A stretch of DNA of 64,000 bases, taken from Melieria omissa (lineage: Eukaryota; Arthropoda; Insecta; Diptera; Ulidiidae). Positions 53,170 through 64,000 of the stretch are shown here, piece by piece. The notes below the pieces were generated by a model. That model made no database searches, was not told where the DNA came from, and saw only the letters and a list, made by a program, of their open reading frames with translations. The first letter of the stretch is position 1. Each line of letters begins with the position of its first letter. The stretch spans positions 273,501-337,500 of the forward strand of contig CAXARI010000002.1 of NCBI GenBank assembly GCA_963971225.1. The letters are read 5' to 3'. Both the position numbers and the translations under genes were made by a program.

Positions 53170-54126
53170 GCCCCCCCTTCAAAAGTCTGCGTCCAGCTGA
53201 CTATGGTTGCCAGAGGATGTTGCGTGGCAGCCTGGGCTCCCGCTGGTTCCTGGAGTGGCGGGATGCCCGTCTTCATCGTTAGTCTTCGCCAAAAGAGGTA
53301 TGCCAAGCAAGCCATTACTGCAAAGATCAGAGAATCTGCAACGACAGAAAAGTTAGTCATATTCTTCAGGTGCCCTATGTACTTGAAGTTTTGTAAGTGG
53401 CCATCGTGCACATATTCTAAGGTTGGCTTTAGACCGCGATTCGTTATGTTGTGGAGGACTGGCGGTAGTGCCAAGAGTCTTGTCACGGATCTGCTAGAAT
53501 AAGTCTCGTTTCCCAACCCGATGGTTTCGTTGTTTAGCTGGATGACGAAGGTTCCCTCCAATAATTTGGTATAATTTTCTGCCCTGATGGTTCCCCTGAA
53601 ATTGGTGAGAAATAGTGTGTTGTCGTCTATCGTCTCGATCACCTCCTTGTCGCTGGGTACGTAGTGGCATTCAGCGTCGCCTCCTTTAATCACTCGTGGC
53701 AGGCAGCTATCTTCGGGCAGCACTTCTATCTCCTCGGGGTAGCAGATCGTTGAATTGCTGATTGTTGTTCTCCCACATTTCTTTCTCTGAATTCAGCACC
53801 TGATTCCAGTCGGTGGCGTCGGGTGAACCAGCTATCCATTTCCACGCAGCTCCCAGCCAGTCAATGGAGCGAGTCTTCCTCTTGCTGCTGCGAAGTTCGT
53901 CAAGGCGGTCATTAATTTGGTTTACGTAGTAGTCAAAAATAGCCTTGTCTTCTGTGCTCCTCAGCGCGTCTTGGGCCACCGCAGTAATCTTCTTTGCCGC
54001 TTCCTTAAGGGATCCTGTATTGATGACGTGCACCATTTTGAAATGCCCACTGATGACCCATGCGTTCCCGTGTTGAATCTTCACCACAGGCGCCTTGTAG
54101 TTGAATATCCGGAAGCCATTTGCCAC

Positions 54127-54503
54127 CGTCAGGAGGTGTAGTAACCTAGCTTAGGATAGTTGTTTAGGTGTAAAATTTGTTAAGACTTATCTGTTAATGT
54201 GTTAACTAGTTAGTTAAAAAATTTGTATTAGTTTCCTTAACAAGTGGTTACCTTTTTGTAGTTAGTGGGAATTGGTATAAGGTATTTTAATATTACAAAA
54301 TATAATATAGGATAATGATCTGGAGGTCCAGTAACGTATTCTAGGTAGTTATGCACCTATTTTCCTTTTTGTTCAATTAACATTATTTCTTTTCTTTTTT
54401 CTTTTTATTTTATTTTTATATATATTCTATGCGCATGGTACCATTCTGTCGTTCCCAAACGGGGAGTTGAGCCCCAATACCTGGGTTCTTCTTGCCAGGT
54501 ATC
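54127..54503 (-). other. Pol-env interval of A4, env side
   Basis: Non-coding, matches A3 25287-25663. Confidence 0.6.
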
Positions 54504-57500
54504 TTTTTTTTTTTTTTTAAACAGGAACAAACGCGCAGGGGATGACCCCTATTAATGCGAAGCATTGCGTTGGTTCAGGAAGGATATAAAGGTTAGGAGA
54601 TAGGGTTATGAGTGAAGTGGTTATTGACTCTTGCCTTGAACCCATCGAGATCATAAGTGCTGGGGAAAATATCCGCAGGGAGACCATTCCACAACCGCGC
54701 TGTACGGGCCAGAAACGAACTTTCCCTGTAGTGCGTAGTGCGCTGGAACATCGTTTCGACGTGAAAAGCATGGGCGCCAGTGTTCAAACGGGTTGCCCGG
54801 GGGAATACCCGGAGTGATGGCATCAAGTTGCTCATCTCCACTGAGCAGTTACCGAAAAAGTATCGGTAAAATAACACCACACATGCCACGTTTCGACGAT
54901 GTTCCAAGGAGTCAATAGAGCTGGATGCCCTACTGTCCCCTATAAGTTTAATCGCACGGTTTTGCACCCGATCGAGGAGCTCCAAATGGGTTTTTGAAGC
55001 CCCCGCCCAGAGGTGCGAGTTAAACTCCATTTTAGGTCGGATATAGGTGGTGTAAATAATGCGGAGATCAGACGGAGTGAAATATTTTTTGCACCGCTTT
55101 AGGAAGCCTAGGCACTTGGCTGCTTCTTTCGACACGCCAAAAATATGATCGTTCCAACGAAGATCGTTCTTAATGGACATGCCCAGAACATCAAGAGCTG
55201 CCGATTCCGCAATACCCACACCACCCATAACCAGGGATGTTTTGGAATGTGGGGAGACTCGTTTGTGGGATAACAGGCAACATTGGGTCTTGCGGGGATT
55301 AAAATCGACCCTGTTCACTTGACCCCACTTGGAGATTGTTTGTAGGTCGCTATTAAGTGTGTCATTCATACGGCGCCGTTCTCTCTCAATCTCCACAGAG
55401 CTGGGACGCTTTGTGAAAGAGTATGAATGACAAATGGTGCTGTCATCCGCAAACGAGTAGATGGGATTCTTCGTCGACGACAGCAGGTCGTTGATGAAGA
55501 TCAGGAAGAGGGTTGGAGAAAGGACCGAACCCTGCGGCACTCCCGCGCTAAGGGAATGCTTTTCCGAGGCTATGCCGTCTACTACAACACGAATAGAGCG
55601 ATCATAGAGGAAGCTCGTAATCCAACGAGAGAAGGTACTACCGACACCATAGGCAATCAATTTTGACACGAGTGCTTTATGCCACACCCGGTCAAAGGCC
55701 TTGGAAATATCCAATGCAACAACCTTGCTTTCACCGAGATTTAGAATGCTATGGTTCCATTTCTCGGTGAGGACCGCCATAAGGTCTCCCGTCGATCGTT
55801 GTCTTCGGAAGCCGTATTGGCGGTCACTTAGCAGTCTATTGTGCTCCAGATATTTCACAAGGTTGAAGTTTACAATGCTTTCCATTACTTTGGAAAGCAC
55901 CGAACAGATTGCTATAGGTCGGTAGTTCGCAGGATCAGTAGTCTTGCCTTTTTTAGGAACTGGTTGAACATTTGCTACCTTCCAACATGTCGGAAATACC
56001 CCTGTGGTGTATGACATGTTGAAAAGTTTGCGTAATGGACAAGCCAGTGAGGTAGCGCACTTTTGCAAAACAAGGGCTGGAATGCCGTCCGGCCCTGAAG
56101 CCTTATTTACATCGAGATTTGCAAGCACTCTTTTAACTACCCGCGTTCGAAAATGAATTTCTGGCATAGAGCAAGATACGTTCTCGACTACGGGTAGTGG
56201 TTGATCGCTGGGGGGCAGGGAGGAATTCTCTGCGAAAATTTTAGCCAACAAATTAGCTTTATCAACCGAGTGAGTGATGATTTGATCATTGTTAAGAAGA
56301 GTTGGAATTGAAGATGATGTTTGGTTCTTCACCTTCTTAACGAATGACCAAAAGTTCTTACTACCACGTTGGCATTGAAGAACTTTTTTCCTTTGGCGCT
56401 GTTCGTGCAGAAACTTTTGGCACCTTAGGATGGCATTGCATCGATTTCTAGCCTGTTTACGCAGCTGTTCAGTGGTGGCATTTTTATTTGCCTGCCATGC
56501 TCTGAAAGCTTCCTCTTTAGACCTGACAGCAATTCTGCATGTCTCATTAAACCATAGATTGTCCTTAGGTTTAATGCAAATTAACTTATTGGGGATGAAG
56601 GACCGCATTCCCAATAATATTATTTCTTCAACCATTTTGGCTGCGGCATTTATGTTTCTATCAAGAAAACACAATTTCCAGTTGAAGTGGACGAAAAATT
56701 CATTAAGTCCACTCCAGTTAGCTTTATCATACATCCACACTAGGTGCTTCGGGGCTAGGGGCGAAGCATTGCGGATAGAAGAGTATGAGAAAGACGCCAA
56801 AATGGTGCAATGGTCTGAGTTTCCAAGAGGTGCGTGCATTTCAACATCATATTTTTCATGCTGTGAAGTGAGAAAAAGGTCTAGAGTATTGAGAGCTTGC
56901 CCCGCAACGCAGGGGATATGCGTTGGTTCTTTCACTAATTGAGTCAAGTTATTAGACTCGGCAAAGAGCTCGACAAATAAGCCTTCAGGAGTTGTGTGGC
57001 TGGAATGGCGTAGCCAATTGGAATTATGAATATTGAAATCACCAGCAACTACAATTTCACTATTCGGATACGATTCCAGAATATGAGATATGGAATCAGA
57101 GAGAAGATCAAACTTGTTATAAGTAAAATCTCTCCCTGAATTCGGGCTTCTATAAAGGAAGCAAAAGTGCAGAATGTGCGACTGGATATTGAATTTAACC
57201 CACATGGAGCTAAATTCGGTCCGTCGTGTAAAGTTGCTGCTGGCACTGGTACGCAACATTACTGCACACATAAAGGACAAGACCCCTGTGGGGAGAGAAT
57301 AATGGCAGTAAGTGGTACCCCGGGATGTGAAAATCCAGTGGATCTGCATCTTCACACGCCTGGGTCTCGCCTAGTGCCATTATGTGGGGTTTATGGAGGT
57401 TAACGTACGCGTAAACTGCGAAAAAGTTCGCCCTAAGCCCGCGCACGTTACAAAAGGCTATGCGGAATTTATCCACCACCATGGTCTGGATGGGCTAAAG

Positions 57501-57948
57501 ATCAAGGAAAGTAGCTGGGAATGAGATCTGCCGACCTAAGAAATTGATGATGCTCTGTGGTAAGTGTTATGCCTTTACCACAGAACAGTCAATTTCTCAA
57601 TGTCGAACAGGACCGCATGTAGCGCTACTGAGAACGGACAGAGGAGGGAAACACGGAAAAACGAACCACAAACAACACATCGCGAGCAGGGGTCATTGCG
57701 GCGGACGGCGACATCGAGTAACGGCCCTTGACGGCTTTCCAATGGCCACGCTTTTAATTTTTAGATTGATTTGACAACAATCCACGCAAATTTATTAAGT
57801 TGACACACGCGGGGCTGCATACACCGAGTTAAAAGACAAACACACAAGCGGACGAACATTAAAACACGCGCGAGACGGACAGAAACATTAAAAGACCACG
57901 AGCACAAAAAGGCACTTCTGCCCACGCGTAACTGTGTTGTTTAACTCC
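54504..57948 (-). mobile_element. LINE copy in A4 (same insertion as in A3)
   Basis: Same target base and same 5' end as the A3 copy. The poly(A) tail is a few bases shorter. The 466-bp 5' region is at 57483-57948. Confidence 0.88.
54593..57482 (-). pseudogene. LINE endonuclease-RT ORF with a 2-bp deletion (A4)
   Basis: Begins at the ATG at 57482 like the A3 copy. It lacks the A3 nonsense codon, but a 2-bp deletion near 57219 shifts the frame about 90 codons in. The remaining 54593-57220 frame keeps most of the endonuclease domain and all of the RT (SFADDST, YGFRRQRST). The two copies were therefore broken separately after the duplication. Confidence 0.9.
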
Positions 57949-58428
57949 CTGCCATATTTGTTGGGACTTGGGTACTGCGACGGGTGTGTGATAACATTGT
58001 TTCTTTTTTTTCCTATTTGATTTAAACAGTATTCATGATACTTGAATAATTTTTTGTACATCTTAATTTTCTATCTTTACTAAAAAAACTTGTTCTCTTT
58101 TTTTTTGATTGTTTCTTGACGGTATGTAAAAAGCATATCTCTTTCTTGTGTGTGAGTGTATATTTTGTGCGGTTTTACGTGCAGTTGTATTTTACTTTGT
58201 GTGCTGGTGCAAATATGTGCTGGTGCAAGTGCTTATGTGATTGAATTTATCGCATTTCATGCTATACTTATATTGTTACGTATATTCTAGTATATAAGAT
58301 ATTTATTGATTGATTTATTGACGTACTCCAGCATACAAGATTGCTGATTGTATTTTATGTGGTCTTTACTAATTTATAAAATTTCTTTTATATTTTAATT
58401 GCATATATTTTTCATATTTTATGTTATT
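57949..58428 (-). other. Pol-env interval of A4, pol side
   Basis: Non-coding, matches A3 29113-29592. Confidence 0.6.
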
Positions 58429-61400
58429 TTATTTTTTTGGAGTGCAACTCTTGATATGGGCCTTGTGAATTCTTCTTCCACTTTCCGTCGTTACTGTCAC
58501 CCTATTGTCTTTAGATACTATCTCTTTACGGTACAATGGTTTGTTTTTCCCTTTTATTGTCTTGATTGCTACGAAAATTTCCTCGCCCTTCCTATATGTT
58601 CTTGGTTTTGACCTTCTTGCATTTCTGCGTGTGTTCTGCAGTCGGAGGTTTTTTCGAATAAGCCCCCTTAAATCATTGTTTACCTTTGCTTGGAAGTCGA
58701 CTAGATTTTGGTAGTTTATCTTCTGAACTCTATTAAAAAATATATCGCTGGGTCTTTTCTTGGTTACAGAATGTATTGTATTGTTATATCTGTCAGTAGC
58801 GACGTTCACTAGTTCCTTAACCTTAAGGTCAGGATACTCCCTTCTAAGGCATCGGTAAATTTCCAAGATGGTAGAGTGAAGTCGTTCCACTTGCCCATTT
58901 ACTTCGCTCCTTTGTGAAGGGGTGAAGTAAAGTCGAATCCTCAGAGCTTTTATAAGGTTCTGGATTATGGGACTAATCAGACTCCTTTCATTATCTGCAA
59001 CCAGAATTTTGGGTACTGTGAAGTAATGTAAAATTTTTATAAGCTTTGACCTAACATGTAGTACGGATCTATCTTTGAGGTGAAACAATTTGGCAAATTT
59101 CGAAAATTTATCTATGCAACTCACGAACTTTTCCCCTTGAATTTCCATGATATACATGTGAAGGATTTCACACGCGTACTTTGGGACGGGGGTTTCTTGG
59201 AATTCCGGGTGTGTGGGATGTCTGTCATATTTGTTAATGTTACACACGTCACAGGTGGAGGCATACTTTTTCACAAGACTGTTCATCCTTGGAAAATAGA
59301 AGGTTTCTAATATTTGCTCTTTATTTTCTCGCGCATTTCGGTGAGCCCTATTATGCTCCGTTCTTATAATGTAGAATTTGCGCTCTTCATTTGTCACGTC
59401 CTCTACAATTCTTTGCGTGATACGAATTTTGTACTTAGAAAAGTTGTTGACATATATTTCTTGGAGTAGGTGAATGTATTCCTCGGGAATTTTCACTCCA
59501 TTAATTACATTTGGATTTAATCTCTCTTTAAGAAGCTGTACAAGTTTCCCTTTGTTGAAATATGGTATGGTCAGATAATGGCGAGTGTATCCCGGGTGCG
59601 GGCTTTCACAGGAGAGGAGTTCTTTACCTATTCTGATGATTATTTGGCATCGAAATGCGTTAATAGGACATTCCACATGCGGAATCAAGTCTGAGCTGTC
59701 TTGATCCGCGCTGTGCATCGTGGCACCCTCACTTGCAGTATCTGTTATCGAATCCTTACCCTCACTTGCTGTATCCGTTATCGAATCATTACCCTCACTT
59801 GCTGTTTGCGTGTCACTTTGACCTTCGATGGCTGTCTCTGTTTCTGAAGTATATTCTCGACCTTCGCTAGCTGTATCCGTATCGCTTGGTTCAGCTCCTG
59901 TGGATGCTGTCAAGTGGTTCACATTTGTTTTTAGCCTGGAAAGGGCGTCCGCTACTGAGTTTGATTTACCCGGCTTGTAAATTAACTCGTAGTTATATTC
60001 TTCTATCCTAGCTTTCCATCTTTTCAACTTCGCGTTATAGTTCCTATTGCTAAGGGCAAATGTGAGGGGTTGGTGGTCGGTATAAATTCTAATTTTCTTT
60101 GCGCCGTACAGGTATGAGCGAAGGTTGTCGAGAGCCCATACTATAGCGAGCATCTCTTTCTCATTTGTCGCGTAGTTTTCTTCTGTCTTGTTCAAAGAGC
60201 GCGAGATGTACGCTATTGGCTTATCCTTTCGGGGTTCTCCCTGGGACAGCACGGCACCAATTGCGTAGTTTGAGGCGTCAGTTGTCAGATTAAATGATTT
60301 TTCGAAGTCTGGGAAAGCGAGTATTTCTGAAGAGGTTAAGAGTTCTCTTAAATTGTTGAACGCTTGCAAAGCCGTTGAATCTAAACTAATAGAAACTTTT
60401 CTCGATTGGTTAGCCTTTACTTGAGAATTTTCCCCACGGGTGAGATTTGTGAGTGGTTTTGCTACCTTGGCATAATCTCGAATAAACTTGCGGTAGTACG
60501 ACGTCATCCCTAGGAATCGTTTCAATTCTTTTAAGTTGCTTGGTGGCAACATTTGTTGGATTGCTGCAACTTTACCTGGGTCGGCCTTGATACCATCAGT
60601 CGTAATAATGTATCCTAAAAATTCGACCTCTTCCCTCATAAAGTGTGTTTTTTCCAAGTTTACCCTCAGGTTAGCTTCCAACAATGTTGCAAAGACGGTC
60701 TCTACGTTTTGTAGATGCTCGTCCACAGTTTTTCCAAAGACGATTATATCATCGATGTACACGTAGCAAATTTTCCCGATATGCTTCTTCAGTACATCGT
60801 CAATCATTCTTTGGAAAATTGCGGGCGCATTCTTAAGACCGAATGGTAGGCGCAAGAATTCGTACTTGCCGTTCATCGTGGAGAACGCAGTTTTAGGGAT
60901 GTCGGATTCTTTCATCAATATTTGATGAAAGCCTGATGTTAGATCGAGGGTGGTGAAATACTTTGCTGCTCCCAGGCTTACCAGAGTTGAGTTAATATCA
61001 GGGATGGGGTACGTGTCAGCTATGGTTACCGGCTTTTCCCCTGAAGGCTTAGGCTTTTTCGGAACTACCCATATCGGAGAATTGTATGGGCTTTTTGAAG
61101 GTCGAATAATGCCTTCAGTTAGGAGTTCATGAACCTGTTTTTCTACTTCCGATCTCATGCACGCCGGGTATGGATAACTTTTAGTGTAAATGGGCTCGTC
61201 TGTACTAGTTTTTATCTCTGCCTTGACAGACGTTTCTACACTAACCCCTGCACTGAGTGGCTCAAATAGTTCCGAATATTTTTCCAAAAGTGATTCCAAA
61301 GATCTTACCTCCCCGTTTCTCACATTAGGCGTCTGCAACAGGTGCAAGCCTTTCGCAACCCTGTTCCTCAGATTCAGTGTAATTCCAGGCTGCAACGTTA

Positions 61401-61674
61401 TTTTGTGGTTTTTTCGGTCTATCACCGCCCCTAGTTGCTTAAGCGTGTCGTCTCCGATTATTCCATCGAAAGATTTGAGCCCCGGAAGCACATAGAATGT
61501 AATTGGGGTCTCAATTCCTACACACTTGAAAAATTTCCCGGTAGTCTTTCTGTTGATGGAAATCGGGCCAGCAACTGTTTGGACAGGGAAAGGAGAATTT
61601 ACAGGCGAGGATTGTTTAGCCAACTTTGGGCTGACGAAGTTCTTATTGGCCCCCGTATCTATCAGAAAATCCAA
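58429..61674 (-). pseudogene. pol: pol of A4: open frame, RT and integrase motifs damaged
   Basis: An uninterrupted frame of 1,081 codons (no ATG; expected by -1 shift from gag) with protease FLIDTGANKNF, RT, RNase H, a TASEG-rich linker and integrase. Against element B it lacks 12 codons at GEK-P-VTIADTY (near 61030), removing a conserved RT motif. It also carries Tyr for the first catalytic Asp of integrase (codon 59152-59154, LHMYIME). YIDD, RNase H residues and the last two integrase acids remain. I call it a pseudogene because integration activity should be lost, although the frame is open. Confidence 0.85.
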
Positions 61675-61745
61675 AGTTTCCCCGTTCTTGCACGATTTCG
61701 AGATGTAGGGTACACTCGAAATTCGTTCCCCCCGAGTTTGTCCGT

Positions 61746-63038
61746 CTAAATGAAAAACGCAGGGGGATGATCCCCTAAAAAATCCTGATCATCATCTAGG
61801 GTTCCAGTATTAGTGTCCTCCTGTGCGTGTTGACTTAGATTTTCCTCTTCGGCTAACGCCTCGAGGTTAAACAGCCGCTGCTGTTTTTGTGGGAAGTTTG
61901 CAGAGGCCGCGCGCCTCTTAAACGGATTCATATTATTGGTGTCGGGTCGATTCATATAATTTACCCGCTTGGACTGGATCGACCTGTCCACATCCATTTT
62001 CTCTTGTGGCTTAGGGCCCGTCGGTCTGGGAGGTGGAGTAGACTCCATGCTTCCATTTCCCGTGTATCTATTATTTTCAAAGATTGGAGGCATGTTGCGG
62101 TAGTTTAATTTTCCCCCATAATCACTGGGAAACTTATATTGTCTTCGGGGCAGTGGCGGTACCTGATCCGAAATTTCTGTTCAGAGGAACCGTGACCCTG
62201 TTTGTGCTTGCGGTATGAATAATGTTGTTTCGTATTGTTAAATTCTGCATATCCAAGCATGCAGAGTACGCTTCCGGCAAGGTCTTCGGTTTCTGTACTA
62301 TAAGCATGCGTGACAAGTCGCTGTTCAACCGCCTTATGAAAACGTCCAGAGCTCGGTTCCGGTATGTCTCTATTAGTGCGTTCATTGTCTCTTCGGAGTA
62401 TGTCTCGCTTTTTATTTTATTAATAATCAATGAAAATTGATGGTTTACGGTCGCATAGAACTCGTCCAGCCTACCTCCTCTTTGCGAGAGTTGGTTTAGC
62501 TGGTGTTCCAACGTCCGTATGTCCCTTTTGTCGGCGTAATGAAGAGACAATACCCGTTTTATTTCCTGTCAGTCCGCGCGAACACGTTGTACGACACCAG
62601 CGCTGTGTCGGCACTACCCCTCACTTTTTGGCGGATATGTTGGAGGATTGCCCGGTAGATGGGCTTTCCCCGTACGATTTCATAGTCCTTTAGAATATTT
62701 TCCACGCTGTGCACCCACGACACATAGCATACAGGGTTTCCGTCAAAAGTTTGAAGTTCCTTCACACAGTCAGGGAGTCGAGCGATCTCTTTGAGTTCCT
62801 GTTCATTTTGAGGTCCGCATAAGGTGGTCAGCTCCGCGCCAGGTTGCGGTTGTGATTCTCCTCGCTCAATCTGGAGAAGTCTCCCCTCAATTCCTTGAAG
62901 CGTTGCTCCTAATAAGCCCCTGTTATCTAGCCTATCTTGTTCGACCCTGGATAGTCGTCCCTCTATACCCCTTAGCTGTTCTAACATCCTGTTGACCGCT
63001 CCGGTCAATTCGGTCAAAGAGGTTCTCATCTCGTCCAT
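61746..63038 (-). pseudogene. gag: gag of A4, frameshifted
   Basis: Same two compensating frame breaks as in A3 (near 62553 and between 62134 and 62093). The start codon context and N-terminal residues are intact, with the CAG|GTGAGT donor just upstream. Confidence 0.9.
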
Positions 63039-63112
63039 CGTCGGTCAGTTGGAAGAAAAATTCACTCACCTGTTATTTTCCTGTGACCCTAGTCCTTGTG
63101 TTGCCTCCATAT

Positions 63113-64000
63113 TAGGCATCGCAATCCCGGGATCCCGGGATCCCGGACTTTTTCCAGTCCCGAAAATCCCGGGATTCAAATCTTTTAATCCCGGGATTTT
63201 CGGGATTGCAAAAGATGCTTCAAAGTTCAAATGAAATAAATTTAAAAGCACAAAAACCCAATTCCTTATCTGAAGGAGGAGGGAGGGGATAGATGGCGTC
63301 TTTTGCAAAAGGCTTATAATTATTTACTAAGCATTCAACCAGCAAGTGTTGAATCTGAAAGATGTTTTCTCTCAGCAGGGTTTATTTGCAATAAATTTCG
63401 CTCTAGATTAGAGGGCAAAACATTTAATGCCTTAGTATTTTTAAGATCTCAGTTTTTAGTTAATCACAACGCTTAACTTTTTTATCGAAATAATCGAAGT
63501 AAAACTAAAAGTACTAACAAATTAACTATTTTATTTTTTTTTTATCAAATATGCGTATATATGTACTTTATGATACATTTGATGCAAAGCAATAAGTTAT
63601 GTTTATGAGCAGCCGCCGTGGCTCAGTTGGTTAGTGCGCGGTCCAACGAGTCGCATGCAGAGCGACGCAAGATCGAATACTGCATGTAGTAACACCTAAA
63701 AAAAAATAACGGGAAACTCGTTTTCTCTTTCGGTGGCTGTCCTCTCAGCTGGAAATGGCAAACCTCTGAGAGTAAAAATTGCCTATGAAAAAGCTTCCAA
63801 CCTGCCGTTCGGAACCGGCATAAAACTGTAGGTCCCTTCCACCCGCGTACAAAATTCACACGCACAACACGGGTGGTTGCGGGAAGCTAGGCCTTAGTCT
63901 CGCGTAAGCGGGCTGTCGTGCCAATCAATTATTAAATTATTAATAAGTTATGTTTAAGTGTCATTTTTGGATAAAACAAAATGTTATCAAACTGAAGTTA
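63113..64000. mobile_element. hAT-like element in A4 leader (right end beyond window)
   Basis: Same TAGGCATCGCAAT end and CTCCATAT duplication (63105-63112) as in A3. It contains the SINE. Confidence 0.85.
63606..63941 (+). mobile_element. tRNA-derived SINE in the A4 hAT-like element
   Basis: Same SINE with AATAAGTTATGTTTA on both sides (right copy 63942-63956) as in A3, with A-box GTGGCTCAGTTGGTTAG. Confidence 0.85.

Overview
The window is eukaryotic repeat DNA with no ordinary host gene locus. It is a nest of transposable elements set into a very long TAT-trinucleotide microsatellite. The LTR elements begin AGTT and end AACT, use a lysine-type tRNA primer site and carry an insect fusion-type env gene. 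These are errantivirus (gypsy-group endogenous retrovirus) traits, so the host is an insect. A higher fly, possibly a tephritid, is my best guess. The species is not determined.

Layout, left to right. (1) 1-6063, element A1 (minus, its left LTR cut by the window edge). (2) TAT tract. (3) 6563-12675, element A2, nearly identical to A1. A1 and A2 have LTRs, primer site, polypurine tract and an open env, but gag and nearly all of pol are gone. In their place is one intact 443-codon reading frame with a U1/matrin-like C2H2 zinc finger, which looks like a captured cellular gene. (4) TAT tract. (5) 13487-22419, element B (plus), a complete errantivirus with intact gag, pol and env and two LTRs that look identical. 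(6) TAT tract. (7) 23831-38760, element A3 (minus), an A-family copy with damaged gag, pol and env. It carries a LINE, a Tc1/mariner-type transposon whose transposase has an N-terminal RING finger, and a hAT-like element that itself holds a tRNA SINE. (8) TAT tract. (9) 39655-47409, a Helitron-like element split by element C (minus, 6.1 kb, tRNA-Leu primed Ty3/gypsy retrotransposon, coding-intact). (10) ATTATG hexamer and TAT tracts with two solo A-family LTRs. (11) 52670 to the window end, element A4, a sister duplicate of A3 that lacks the mariner-type insertion and so gives its empty site.

How the parts relate. B is the only A/B-type element here with every gene open, so it or a relative is the obvious candidate to supply Gag-Pol in trans. 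A1/A2 resemble a gag-pol-less transducing provirus. A3/A4 have the reverse pattern: remains of gag-pol, env broken, and a lost integrase catalytic Asp. Shared nested insertions show that A1/A2 and A3/A4 are each products of segmental duplication, probably promoted by the TAT arrays.

All homology statements are from motif recognition in the sequence. No database search was run.
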